Below, piece by piece: positions 34,205 to 42,227 of a DNA stretch of 57,048 nucleotides. Made by a program: the position numbers and the translations under genes. Numbering within the stretch: position 1 is the first letter of the stretch; every line of letters begins with the position of its first letter. This stretch comes from Nanobdellota archaeon (lineage in GTDB: Archaea > Nanobdellota > Nanobdellia > Woesearchaeales > UBA583): contig JAIUMM010000007.1 in the NCBI GenBank assembly GCA_022565615.1, forward strand, positions 1 through 57,048. The letters run 5' to 3'. The notes under the pieces are model-generated. The model did no database searches, was not told the DNA's origin, and saw nothing but the letters and a program-made list of their open reading frames with translations.

Positions 34205-34717
34205 TCATAATATATATGTTTGTAACAAGAACTCACATTCAGGATGAAATTTCACCTTATTTTCTATCATTTTTTCAATCTCTAACTTGGAAAACCATGT
34301 ATATTTTTCAACTTCATTTAAATCAATAGTAATATTTTGAGTATTTTTTGAACTTACTTGACTAATAAATGAAGAGTTTACTCTTTTTCTTTTATCATCA
34401 AGAATAAAAAAATGTTTCCCTAATAGTTGAATTGACTCAATTTTAACTCCAATTTCTTCATATAATTCTCTTTTTGCACAATCTTCATAACTTTCCTTAG
34501 AGTTTACATGTCCTCCTCCTGAAACATCCCAATGAAGAGGATATCGTTTAGAATTTTTAGATCTTAGTTGGAGCAATACTTTATTGTCCTCATTTATTAA
34601 AAGTACTGAAGCACTTCGTAAAATATGTTTTCCACATTTTTCATCTTTTCTAGAGGTAGTTCCTATGATATTATCATCTTTATCAACAATATCTACAATT
34701 TCTTCTCCAAAATTCAT
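34205..34717 (-). CDS. Nudix hydrolase, IPP isomerase-like class
   Basis: A 170-residue protein. The Nudix box GGHVNSKESYEDCAKRELYEEIGV (residues about 67-90) is intact, with the REx2EE core. The N-terminus EEIVDIVDKDDNIIGT and SKRYPLHWDVSGGG match the IPP isomerase-type/YfcD Nudix class. The isomerase Cys and Glu set cannot be confirmed, so hydrolysis of a nucleotide or related substrate is the safer call. It stands alone between the uS13 operon and an unknown gene, and is 43 nt from the latter. Confidence 0.85.
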   Translation of the reverse strand: MNFGEEIVDIVDKDDNIIGTTSRKDEKCGKHILRSASVLLINEDNKVLLQLRSKNSKRYPLHWDVSGGGHVNSKESYEDCAKRELYEEIGVKIESIQLLGKHFFILDDKRKRVNSSFISQVSSKNTQNITIDLNEVEKYTWFSKLEIEKMIENKVKFHPECEFLLQTYIL

Positions 34718-34760
34718 GATATATTTAAAAATTAAAATAATATAAATATTTGTATACTTT

Positions 34761-35195
34761 TTAAAGAGGAGATTCTTCTAACATGAATAGTGTGTGAGGA
34801 TCTGATGCACAAATTGTGGGGAGAATTATATAATAATCATTTAAGAAATCATCTTCACATACTACTACAACTCCTTGTTGCATGCCATATATAACACATA
34901 ATTTTTGAGCTATTGAATCTTCGGATAAATTATAATCACGACTGAGATTACTTGATATGAATTCAGATAGATACATATCAAACGATTCTAAGTTCATTTT
35001 CATAAACTCTAAAACATATCCTTTTCTTTGATTTGAAAAATTTAGTTTACTTTGAGGTAAAGGGGATAGTATTGTTGAATTTAAAATATGATTTTTATTT
35101 GAAATTAATAATTCTTTTTTTAATATATTTTCTAAAGAATATCTACTATTAAAAAGCAATTCAAGTTGAGATTCTTCAAAATTAGTATCTTGCAT
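34761..35195 (-). CDS. Hypothetical protein
   Basis: A 144-residue protein without a recognised family. It is acidic at the N-terminus (NFEESQLELLFNSR), has a middle Lys/Asn-rich stretch, and ends with a mostly hydrophobic segment (QGVVVVCEDDFLNDYYIILPTICAS). It has no signal peptide. It lies 65 nt downstream of uL15 on the same strand, with a TATA-like patch in the gap, and may be independent. Function cannot be inferred. Confidence 0.6.
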   Translation of the reverse strand: MQDTNFEESQLELLFNSRYSLENILKKELLISNKNHILNSTILSPLPQSKLNFSNQRKGYVLEFMKMNLESFDMYLSEFISSNLSRDYNLSEDSIAQKLCVIYGMQQGVVVVCEDDFLNDYYIILPTICASDPHTLFMLEESPL

Positions 35196-35260
35196 AATAT
35201 AATAAATAATTACTAAGATATAAATTTAATTAAAATTTGTAAAAAATTAAAAGAAATTAT

Positions 35261-35797
35261 TTATTCTTCTTCAAAATCATCATCAGATGTTACAAGTCCT
35301 TCAACTCTTCCACCTGCTTCTTCAATACATGCTTTTGCACTACTTGAAATTTCATCAACAATAACTACTAATTTTCTTGATAGTTTAGCTTTTCCTAAAA
35401 TTTTATCAACTTTTAAAGCTTTAGCGTTAATTACATAAAATTCTTTATCTTTTTCAACAGCACCTAATTCTTCAATTGATTTGAATTGAGTTTCAATATA
35501 ATTTAAAGACATTGTTTTATCGGATTTTTTGTAAATTGAAGTGAAACCTCTTTTTCCAAAGTAATCTTTTCCAAGTTTAATTTTTGAAATTTTAACTCCT
35601 CTTTGAGCTCCAATTAACATTTTTAATTTCTTAGCTTCAGTTAAAACTGATGTTTTTTTAACATCTCCTCTAGCACCAGTTCCTGCAAGACCAAATCCTC
35701 CTCTACTTCCAGAACCTCTATGTTTTTTTTTATGTCCCCATCCGTGAGAATTTGTTCCTCTTAGTGATTGAGACTTTTTTCTTTTTTGTCTAAGCAT
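35261..35797 (-). CDS. rpl15: Ribosomal protein uL15
   Basis: A 178-residue protein. LRGTNSHGWGHKKKHRGSGSRGG is the conserved glycine- and basic-rich N-terminus, and the C-terminal half (KDKEFYVINAKALKVDKILGKAKLSRKLVVIVD, SSSAKACIEEAGG) is the uL15 core. In most archaea it ends the spc operon beside SecY; here it is alone. Its ATG is about 27 nt from a palindromic TATA box shared with the divergent reductase gene, so transcription probably starts at or near the ATG. Confidence 0.97.
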   Translation of the reverse strand: MLRQKRKKSQSLRGTNSHGWGHKKKHRGSGSRGGFGLAGTGARGDVKKTSVLTEAKKLKMLIGAQRGVKISKIKLGKDYFGKRGFTSIYKKSDKTMSLNYIETQFKSIEELGAVEKDKEFYVINAKALKVDKILGKAKLSRKLVVIVDEISSSAKACIEEAGGRVEGLVTSDDDFEEE

Positions 35798-35819
35798 ATT
35801 GTTAAAAAATAAAGTATTA

Positions 35820-35831
35820 TTTATAAATATT
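35820..35831. promoter_or_regulatory. Shared bidirectional TATA box (uL15 / flavin reductase)
   Basis: TTTATAAATATT is centred 24-28 nt from the ATG of both divergent genes (35797 minus, 35849 plus). Both transcripts would then be leaderless. Confidence 0.65.
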
Positions 35832-35848
35832 TAGTAATTTATACTAAT

Positions 35849-36574
35849 ATGGTAGTTAAAACAAAAGCAACCTTAGTTGAAAAAAATCAATTATCAAATG
35901 ATGTATATCATTTTATTTTTTCAACTCAAGATGAGTTTTTATATGAAGCAGGTCAATTTTTAAATTTTGTAGTAGAAAAAGAGAATCAAGAACGTCCATT
36001 AAGAAGAGCATATTCTATTACTAGTACTCCAAGTTCATCTGAAATTAAATTTTTTGAATTATGTGTTAAAATTGAAGAATATGGGGAATTCACACCAATT
36101 TTACAACAAAGCGAGTTAGGAACTCAATTTAATATAATGGGACCTTTAGGTTTATTCAAATTAAAAAATGTAGATGATTCATCTAATATTACACAAGTTT
36201 TTATTGCAGCAGGAACTGGAATTGCACCAATGAGATCATTTATTAAAGATTTATTATTAAATAAAAATTATTTGGGCAAAATAGTACTTTTATTTGGTGT
36301 AAGAACTTATCAAGATATTTTATATGACGAAGAATTTAAAGAACTTTCAAAAAAATATCCAAACTTTAATTATGTAATTACTCTCTCAAGAGCTGATGAT
36401 TCATGGGCTGGATTAAGAGGATATGTTCAAGACCATATTGATGATTTAGAAATTAACTTTGTAGATTCAACTTTTTATATTTGTGGAAGAACTAAAATGG
36501 TGGATAGTGTACATGAAGTTTTAGATTCTTTAAATGTAGTGAAAGAGAGGAGAAGTCACGAGAAATTTGGTTAA
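35849..36574 (+). CDS. Flavin-dependent NAD(P)H oxidoreductase (ferredoxin reductase-like)
   Basis: A 241-residue protein of the FNR type. RPLRRAYSITSTPSS (about 51-65) is the RxYS flavin-binding motif, FNIMGPLGLF a second flavin contact, AAGTGIAPMRSFI (130-142) the NAD-binding loop, and YICGRTKMVDSVHEVL the C-terminal adenine-binding part. It lacks an iron-sulfur domain, so it would donate electrons between NAD(P)H and a protein or small carrier. Whether it pairs with a ferredoxin or thioredoxin-like partner cannot be seen. It shares a TATA box with uL15. Confidence 0.85.
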   Translation: MVVKTKATLVEKNQLSNDVYHFIFSTQDEFLYEAGQFLNFVVEKENQERPLRRAYSITSTPSSSEIKFFELCVKIEEYGEFTPILQQSELGTQFNIMGPLGLFKLKNVDDSSNITQVFIAAGTGIAPMRSFIKDLLLNKNYLGKIVLLFGVRTYQDILYDEEFKELSKKYPNFNYVITLSRADDSWAGLRGYVQDHIDDLEINFVDSTFYICGRTKMVDSVHEVLDSLNVVKERRSHEKFG

Positions 36575-36654
36575 AATTACGTATTATTAAATTTATTAAC
36601 AAAAATATATTTAAAATTATTTTATTTTTTAAGAATTAGATAGATAATTAAATT

Positions 36655-37839
36655 TTATTCTTGAATAATTTCAAGAACAGCTGTTGTTAATTTATGATCT
36701 AATGATTTTTCATTTAACTTTGAAATAAAGTATAATGATACAATATGATCTTTAACATTTGTTTTAGCTCTTTGTGGATTTTTAACATCACTCATTCCTC
36801 TTAAGTATTTATCTAATTCAAAGAAGACTTCAGGAGTCATCCATCTAAGGGTTTCAGTATAATATCTAAGTGTATTTCTAGTCTCTTCAATACCTACTCT
36901 TTTAATTAAATACTCCATCCAACTTAAAATAATTACTAATGCATTAGTATTATTTTTCAAGATTGTTAATGGAACTGCGTCAGCTGCTGCTGCTTCAATG
37001 TTTAATGTATCAAGCTCAAGGAGACTTTGTGAAATTTTAGAAGTATTTTCTTTTTGAGTAGATTTGTTCCATTCATTTTCAACTTCTTCACTATTTCTTT
37101 TTAATTCACTAAGAGGAGGAACTCCTTCAATTTTTATTTCTTCTCTAAATGGTTTTTCTTCAAAAGAATTTTTAGTATCAAACTCAAATTCATCATTATT
37201 TGGTTTCATCTCTAAAGACATTCCATTACCATTATCGCTCAATGAGGAGATTTCAATAGGTTCAGTAGTTGGCTCTTGAGCGTTTTCAATTTCAATAGAT
37301 GAAGGTTCATTATTCATTTTAGGCATATTTTCTTTTGAAACAAATGGGTTGTATTGGTTATTAATTAATTCATATAATGATAAAAATTGAGCCATATTTG
37401 AATCAATTTCTTTAAATTTAGAATCATTTTCTTTTCCTTTTTTATCTAAATTATCAACTCTATTGTTTAAACTACTTACAGTATTTTCAAGTTTTTTAAT
37501 GTCAGTTACTAAACCTGTCAATCTCTCATTAGTTTCTTTCATTTCTTTATGCATTTTCATTAAGACTTCTGAAACTGATTTTTTATTACCATTAGAATTA
37601 TTCACAGATGTGCTGTTGTTCATATTTCCTTGGTTAGTAGGAGCAGAATTTTGAGTATCTTGTTGAGAGTTACTATTAACGGGAATTTGACTTGTTGTAC
37701 TATTATTATTTTGATTAATTTGATTTTGTGAACTCACCTCTGTATTTTGAGAATTATTTACAGGAACAGCAGTCGTTGTCTTAGACTCTTTCTTTTTCGT
37801 TTTACCACCTAATAAAAATTGGATAAATCCTAATGCCAT
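36655..37839 (-). CDS. Archaellum accessory protein ArlC/D/E-like
   Basis: A 394-residue protein. Residues about 90-150 form a coiled coil with a Asn/Gln/Ser/Thr-rich N-terminus. FLSLYELINNQYNPFV near residue 155 is the FlaC-type segment, and the last 100 residues (VPLTILKNN, IILSWMEYLIKRVG, LRYYTETLRWMTPEVFFELDKYLRGM) match the FlaD/E domain. ArlC, D and E link chemotaxis signals or the cytoplasmic ring to the ArlH/ArlI motor in Euryarchaeota. It is the last of four minus-strand genes; ArlH itself lies 7 kb away, so the archaellum genes are split. Confidence 0.82.
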   Translation of the reverse strand: MALGFIQFLLGGKTKKKESKTTTAVPVNNSQNTEVSSQNQINQNNNSTTSQIPVNSNSQQDTQNSAPTNQGNMNNSTSVNNSNGNKKSVSEVLMKMHKEMKETNERLTGLVTDIKKLENTVSSLNNRVDNLDKKGKENDSKFKEIDSNMAQFLSLYELINNQYNPFVSKENMPKMNNEPSSIEIENAQEPTTEPIEISSLSDNGNGMSLEMKPNNDEFEFDTKNSFEEKPFREEIKIEGVPPLSELKRNSEEVENEWNKSTQKENTSKISQSLLELDTLNIEAAAADAVPLTILKNNTNALVIILSWMEYLIKRVGIEETRNTLRYYTETLRWMTPEVFFELDKYLRGMSDVKNPQRAKTNVKDHIVSLYFISKLNEKSLDHKLTTAVLEIIQE

Positions 37840-37901
37840 TGTTAATTTTTTAAAGAAGAAAAATATTATATATCTATGTCACTACTAAAAAATTTCTAAA
37901 T

Positions 37902-38633
37902 TTAATGTTCTTCTAATCTTTTTAGTGCAGCATCAATTCTAGAAATTCTATTCTCAACTTTGGAAGGAAGTTTTGAAGTTTGTATTGAATTTTTATTAAA
38001 ATTTATTGGTTTTTTGGAATCATAATTAATTTTATTCTCAAAGATTTCTTCAGAAACATTGGGATTATTTTTAATTTCTTTAATTAATTGAATTTGAAAT
38101 TTAAAATTTTCTTGAATTAAGTTTTGAGTATTAAAAAATTTGTTATCAATTTCTTCAAGATTAGTTAATATATTGCTCTGTTCATTATGCAACAATGTTT
38201 TAATGTGGTCATTTGATGCATTTAAATTATCTATCTCTTCATTAATTTTATTCATTTTCATATGAAATATTGAAAATTCATTTTTCATTTCTTGTATGTG
38301 TTGAGTTCTTGAAAGTATTGATTCTTTTAAAACTTTAGAAAATGATGATTCAATTCTTTCAAAGAATTTTTCCTGCTCCACATTAATTTTTTTATTTACA
38401 AATGATTCGATATCACTAAATAAATTTCTTCTAAGTAGGGAAATTTCATCTCTTACATCTTGAATTAAATTTAGTAGTTGAAATGCATCAGAATTAATTT
38501 CTAAAGAATTTGGAGTATTAAATTGTTTAATATTGCTTAATTGGGGAAGTTTTAAATTTGAATTTTTAATAACTGATTCAAGTTCAATATTTAATTTTTT
38601 TATTTCATCTTTAATTTTTTTATTGTCTATCAT
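37902..38633 (-). CDS. Coiled-coil protein in the Arl-like cluster
   Basis: A 243-residue protein made mostly of heptad-like helices (EIKKLNIELESVIKN, LLNLIQDVRDEISLLRRNLFSDIESFVNKK, IHMKMNKINEEIDNLN). No enzyme motif, signal peptide or membrane helix is visible. The gene is 62 nt upstream of the ArlC/D/E-like gene and 11 nt after the next upstream one, so it is in the same operon. A structural role in the cytoplasmic ring or cap beneath the archaellum is plausible but not shown. Confidence 0.65.
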   Translation of the reverse strand: MIDNKKIKDEIKKLNIELESVIKNSNLKLPQLSNIKQFNTPNSLEINSDAFQLLNLIQDVRDEISLLRRNLFSDIESFVNKKINVEQEKFFERIESSFSKVLKESILSRTQHIQEMKNEFSIFHMKMNKINEEIDNLNASNDHIKTLLHNEQSNILTNLEEIDNKFFNTQNLIQENFKFQIQLIKEIKNNPNVSEEIFENKINYDSKKPINFNKNSIQTSKLPSKVENRISRIDAALKRLEEH

Positions 38634-38644
38634 TTTTCATATTA

Positions 38645-38992
38645 TTAAAATTCAGGAATTGGGGGATTTTTTTCACTATTGTCTTCTTCGGTATTTTCAG
38701 ATTCTTCATTCTTTTTTTCTTTTGATTGAACATAGCTAAGTATGGTATCTATTTTTTCTTCTAATTTATCGATTCTAGAATATATATTTAATTTATTAGA
38801 ATCTTCATAACTTGTCATATTTGAATTAAATGCAAATACAATTTTATTATATATTTCTTCAATTAATTTATTTGTATCTACATCATTTTTATTTCCTTTT
38901 AAACTTTCGACTAATAGTAATTGTTTGAGTTTTAAAGATTCAATTTCTTTTATTAGTTCAACATCATTACTTAATTTTTCTTCAACTTTCAT
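38645..38992 (-). CDS. Small coiled-coil protein in the Arl-like cluster
   Basis: A 115-residue acidic protein with two coiled-coil stretches (IKEIESLKLKQLLLVESL and IYSRIDKLEEKIDTILSYVQ), joined by an Asn/Ser-containing stretch, and a Glu/Asp-rich C-terminal tail ending PPIPEF. No transmembrane segment. Located 46 nt after the membrane protein gene and 11 nt before the longer coiled-coil gene. It resembles those neighbours in style, suggesting a shared complex. Confidence 0.62.
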   Translation of the reverse strand: MKVEEKLSNDVELIKEIESLKLKQLLLVESLKGNKNDVDTNKLIEEIYNKIVFAFNSNMTSYEDSNKLNIYSRIDKLEEKIDTILSYVQSKEKKNEESENTEEDNSEKNPPIPEF

Positions 38993-39038
38993 AGTATGTT
39001 TTTAATGAAAAAAATTAATAAACTTAAGTAACTCCTCA

Positions 39039-39608
39039 CTAATTTAGAAAATTTTGACAACCTCGTTCTTGAGAACTTAGGATATTAAATTGTACTTTAT
39101 TATCAATTATTCTAAAAATTAATGAATTTTTATTATCATCTTCTATAGTTATTTCTAAAAATTCAGTTTCAATATTATTAAATTCTCTGAGTTGTTGGAT
39201 TTGATTAAAATGAATAATTGAATTAGTTTCTATTCTTAAATCACTACATTGAATACACAAATTAGGAAAATTTGATATAAAATCTTTTTGAAGAGTCATT
39301 CTTTGTGCTCGATTATTACATTTAATTATTTCATTTTTAAATGATTCTTCATTTCTAATTCTTACTTCATCGACTTTACAATGTTCATTATATAATGAAC
39401 TTAAATATTCAATATTTCCTGACCTCATTACATTTTCAATATTGTCAATTGTCCTTAAACAAGTTTGCTCGTTAGTAAAATCATGTGTACTAGAATTTAG
39501 CAAAGATAGTGTCCATATGCTCAATATAAGGATTATTCCTGCTAATATTAAATAGATGAGATATATGACAATTAATGCCCTGTTAGAATTAAATAATTTA
39601 GAAAACAT
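39039..39608 (-). CDS. Membrane-anchored protein with an exported Cys-containing domain
   Basis: A 189-residue protein. After a short basic N-terminus, a single long hydrophobic helix (about 12-35, VIYLIYLILAGIILILSIWTL) leads to an exported domain with six Cys (TCLRT, HCKVDE, KCNNR, CIQCSD, GCQNF), likely disulfide-bonded. No archaellin cleavage motif is seen. It is first in the Arl-like cluster, 38 nt after the TrmB stop; TTTATAAATA in that gap suggests its own promoter. ArlF/ArlG-like anchoring is possible, but similarity cannot be claimed. Confidence 0.62.
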   Translation of the reverse strand: MFSKLFNSNRALIVIYLIYLILAGIILILSIWTLSLLNSSTHDFTNEQTCLRTIDNIENVMRSGNIEYLSSLYNEHCKVDEVRIRNEESFKNEIIKCNNRAQRMTLQKDFISNFPNLCIQCSDLRIETNSIIHFNQIQQLREFNNIETEFLEITIEDDNKNSLIFRIIDNKVQFNILSSQERGCQNFLN

Positions 39609-39646
39609 ATGATTAAAATATAAATTTAATTTATAAATATTCTTAT

Positions 39647-40447
39647 TTACTCAGTCATTTCTCTCCATGCAACTTCAAATAATTGTTGAAGTGCTTGAGC
39701 AAAGAATGGAGTGTTTACCCAAACTCCAATATCATATGCAGGATAAATGTCCTTATCATGAAGAGTCATAAATAATACCTCTTCTCCATCAATTACACAA
39801 AATCTTGCTTCAATTTCATCAGTGAATCTAATTTCAGCAACATCTTTTAAATCTTCTTTAATTTTTAATGCTTTATCACTTTTAGGAGTTGCAATTTTAA
39901 TACTTACTCCTCTTTCAACTAATGTTTCAAAAATTCCTCTTAGTGCTTCAATTTTTCTTAAAAACCCAGTTGATGTAGTCATTAGAATAACTTCACTCTC
40001 TGCATTTTTAACCATTGCTTCTAAGTGGTTATATAAATTGTATCTACCTTTTAATGCTCCTGATAAGTCACTAGGTTCAACTAATTGAATTCCTTGTTCA
40101 TGTAATTGTTCTAAATCTTGAAGAACATCACTATCTCTTAATGACTCTAATTTTCCAATTTTTTCTTCTGATTTTTCAGCTACTCTTTTTTTAACTCTAT
40201 CAATTACATCTTTTGGAGATATTGCAATATATTTAATAGGTTTTCCAAGTTTTACCATAACAAATCCTTTTTTCTCTAAAGACTCTAATACATCATATGT
40301 TCTTGATCTAGGAACTATTGCTAAATCACTTAATTCACCTGCAGTTGCTACTTTTCTAGATAAAAGAGCAGTCCAAATCTTTACTTCATATAAATTTAGA
40401 CTGAAGTACTGTCTTAGCATGTTTAAAAACTCTTCTTTGACAATCAT
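39647..40447 (-). CDS. TrmB-family transcriptional regulator
   Basis: A 266-residue protein. Residues about 8-75 are a winged HTH typical of TrmB (LNLYEVKIWTALLSRKVATAGELSDLAIVPRSRTYDVLESLEKKG), followed by KYIAISPKDVI and a coiled linker. A C-terminal ligand-sensing domain resembling the phospholipase D-like TrmB fold follows (GRYNLYNHLEAMVKNAESEVILMTTS, ERGVSIKIATP, FMTLHDKD). TrmB proteins respond to sugars or other effectors. It sits upstream of the Arl-like cluster with 38 nt between. The TATA box and several inverted repeats occur in its upstream region. Confidence 0.9.
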   Translation of the reverse strand: MIVKEEFLNMLRQYFSLNLYEVKIWTALLSRKVATAGELSDLAIVPRSRTYDVLESLEKKGFVMVKLGKPIKYIAISPKDVIDRVKKRVAEKSEEKIGKLESLRDSDVLQDLEQLHEQGIQLVEPSDLSGALKGRYNLYNHLEAMVKNAESEVILMTTSTGFLRKIEALRGIFETLVERGVSIKIATPKSDKALKIKEDLKDVAEIRFTDEIEARFCVIDGEEVLFMTLHDKDIYPAYDIGVWVNTPFFAQALQQLFEVAWREMTE

Positions 40448-40472
40448 TTTTATTATATTTTAATCGCACAGT

Positions 40473-40482
40473 CTTTATAAAG
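40473..40482 (-). promoter_or_regulatory. TATA box of the TrmB-type regulator gene
   Basis: CTTTATAAAG is centred about 30 nt upstream of the ATG at 40447. Just further upstream are TCTCT/AGAGA (40492-40505) and AGTTTTT/AAAAACT (40511-40537) inverted repeats that could be autoregulatory sites. Confidence 0.6.
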
Positions 40483-40491
40483 TTTCTTTTT

Positions 40492-40537
40492 TCTCTAAAT
40501 AGAGACACATAGTTTTTTGAACTATTTAACAAAAACT
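40492..40537. promoter_or_regulatory. Inverted repeats upstream of the TrmB-type gene
   Basis: TCTCT-AAAT-AGAGA and AGTTTTT-N13-AAAAACT are consecutive in the 187-nt gap upstream of the regulator. Operators of TrmB-type proteins are typically near the TATA box, and the position suits this, but the sequences are AT-rich and need binding data. Confidence 0.35.
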
Positions 40538-40634
40538 TTATGTAACTGGTTTTTGATAGTAATTATATCAATTTTTTTATTTATAAAGTTTTCTAAGAAA
40601 TAAGTTTAGTGACAAGTACTTTTTTATAAACAAA

Positions 40635-41183
40635 TTATGAGTAAAAAGAAATATTATTTTTTTTAATAGATATTTTATGATATGTAACATTTAACTGTTC
40701 TTGCATTGCAGGGATTAAAAGAAGTAATATTGAAAATAAAAAAAATAGATAATAAAATTCTAAATAATATCCAAATATTCCTAAACTTCCTACAAAAAAT
40801 GATGAAAACCAAATAATAGGTTTAGTTCTTGTGATGTGTGAAAATGTTAGACTAAATTCATATAAATATTTAAGAATTAATATATAAATTACTAAAAATA
40901 TTGTTACTTGAATAAATTCAATAATTATTGAATTAGAAATCGTTTTTATATATGTGATAATAAAAAACCAAATAAATGGGAGTACAAACATTAATACTGC
41001 TCCTCTACTAGAACTAGGAGCATCTGAGTCTAAATTTTCTAAATCTTTATTAATTGAGTAAATCCAAGTAAGAATATAGAGTCCAAGTGAAATTATAATT
41101 AATCCAAGAATATATGCTGAATTTTTTTCTTCATAATTTTTAAAAAATTCGTTCAACTCTCTAGAATTAAATTTAGGATTCAT
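40635..41183 (-). CDS. Multi-pass membrane protein of unknown function
   Basis: A 182-residue protein from the ATG at 41183; an alternative start with MLFFII is at 41201. Five to six hydrophobic helices are visible (LGLIIISLGLYILTWIY, VLMFVLPFIWFFIITY, FIQVTIFLVIYILILKYLY, IIWFSSFFVGSLGIFGYYL, YLFFLFSILLLLIPAM), with NPKFNSRELNEFF before the first. The general layout resembles DUF4234-like small membrane proteins, which I cannot confirm. It is downstream of eS31 on the same strand, 57 nt apart, and may be expressed with the uL11-eS31 pair. Confidence 0.6.
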   Translation of the reverse strand: MNPKFNSRELNEFFKNYEEKNSAYILGLIIISLGLYILTWIYSINKDLENLDSDAPSSSRGAVLMFVLPFIWFFIITYIKTISNSIIIEFIQVTIFLVIYILILKYLYEFSLTFSHITRTKPIIWFSSFFVGSLGIFGYYLEFYYLFFLFSILLLLIPAMQEQLNVTYHKISIKKNNISFYS

Positions 41184-41239
41184 TATAATAAAAAATAACA
41201 TAAATTTTTATTAATTTATGCTACTACTACAAAGATTTA

Positions 41240-41410
41240 TTAAAAATACTCTGTGTAGGAACATTTACCACAATGGTATCTATTTGGGTTCGCATATTTA
41301 CCTAAATACACACCTTTACCACAATTAGGACAAGTTTTTCTTCCTTCTTTAACCATTACCCATTTTTGAGAAGGTTTTGATGATTTAGCTTTTTCTTTTG
41401 ATTTTCCCAT
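41240..41410 (-). CDS. rps27ae: Ribosomal protein eS31 (S27ae)
   Basis: A 56-residue protein not in the ORF track. It begins MGKSKEKAKSSKPSQ and contains KTCPNCGKGVYL...RYHCGKCSYTEYF, the C2C2 zinc ribbon with CSYTEY end typical of archaeal S27ae. The N-terminal ubiquitin of eukaryotic versions is absent, as in archaea. Its ATG follows the uL11 stop by 2 nt, so they are one operon; the usual archaeal partner is eS24 or Spt4, so the uL11 link is unusual. Confidence 0.95.
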   Translation of the reverse strand: MGKSKEKAKSSKPSQKWVMVKEGRKTCPNCGKGVYLGKYANPNRYHCGKCSYTEYF

Positions 41411-41412
41411 TT

Positions 41413-41904
41413 TTATTCGATATCCTCACTTAGTTCATTTACATATTTTCCAGCTTTAACATCTGCAATAAAATCTCTTGGCTTTTTACCATCAATAGTA
41501 ATTCCAAGTGAATAACAAGTTCCAGCAATTTCCCTTACTGCTGCTGATTGAGTGTTTGCAAGAAGTGAGTCCATTTTCATTCTAGCAACTTTTTTAATTT
41601 GTTCAATACTCATATCTCCAACGTATGCTGAATTTGGAGTTCCTGAACCTTTTTTAATATTTAGTTCTGATTTAACTAATTGTGAAGCTGGAGGTGTTCC
41701 AATTTTAATTGAATACTCTTTGGTGTCAGTATCAACAATTACTTTAACAGGAACTTTCATTCCTTTAAAATCTTGAGTTTTTGCATTAATATCTGCAACA
41801 ACTTGTCCAATATTTACTTTAAGTGGACCTAATGCAGGTCCTAAAGGAGGAGCAGCAGTTGCTTTTCCACCTTCAATTAAAACATCAACAGTTTCTTTTC
41901 CCAT
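41413..41904 (-). CDS. rpl11: Ribosomal protein uL11
   Basis: A 163-residue protein. VDVLIEGGKATAAPPLGPALGPLKVNIGQVV is the N-terminal domain with its conserved PPLGPALGP, and PPASQLVKSELN and REIAGTCYSLGITIDGKKPRDF are the C-terminal rRNA-binding domain. It forms the base of the stalk near the GTPase centre. L1, L10 and L12 usually follow in archaea, but here eS31 follows. Length is normal. Confidence 0.97.
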   Translation of the reverse strand: MGKETVDVLIEGGKATAAPPLGPALGPLKVNIGQVVADINAKTQDFKGMKVPVKVIVDTDTKEYSIKIGTPPASQLVKSELNIKKGSGTPNSAYVGDMSIEQIKKVARMKMDSLLANTQSAAVREIAGTCYSLGITIDGKKPRDFIADVKAGKYVNELSEDIE

Positions 41905-42227
41905 TTTTAATTATTTAATTTATTTTATTAAAAATTGTAAAAGTATAAGAACGATATGAGCAAAGCTCATAAAAGTGTCTCATATTTTTCCCATTTTTCC
42001 TATATAATATAAGCAACCTTTCATAATTTGTATTTAATTATTTTTAATTTAAACTATGATTAAAGGTTAAATAGGCACTAATTTAATAATACCTAACTAA
42101 GTAAAAATATTTTTTAATTTATAAAATAAACCTTTTTGTAGTAGTCAAATTAGATTTAATCATACTATGTAATTTAAAAATAAAATTTAAAAGGTAAGAC
42201 ATGGATTGAAAACAAATTATTTAGTTA
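41905..42227. other. 323-nt intergenic region upstream of uL11
   Basis: No ORF of convincing length is present on either strand. There is a perfect hairpin TATGAGC-AAA-GCTCATA (41955-41971) with AAGTGTCTC just downstream, a pattern shared with the GTPase 3' repeat. The uL11 promoter must lie here, and TTATATAGGAAAAAT on the minus strand (around 41988-42005) is a possible TATA region. The remainder is AT-rich spacer between this gene and the 3' end of the thermosome gene. Confidence 0.6.
41955..41971. repeat. Perfect 7-bp hairpin upstream of uL11
   Basis: TATGAGC-AAA-GCTCATA, a stem with a 3-nt loop. The neighbouring words AAGAACG (just before) and AAGTGTCTC (just after) recur in the same order in the 69-bp repeat at 53736, which hints at a common element. 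Confidence 0.6.

Noticed and set aside
37064-37279. Opposite-strand ORFs inside real genes (for example 37064, 37463, 21022, 25727, 44007, 15501)
   Set aside because: They mirror low-complexity coding sequence in AT-rich genes, with no start context or recognisable protein.
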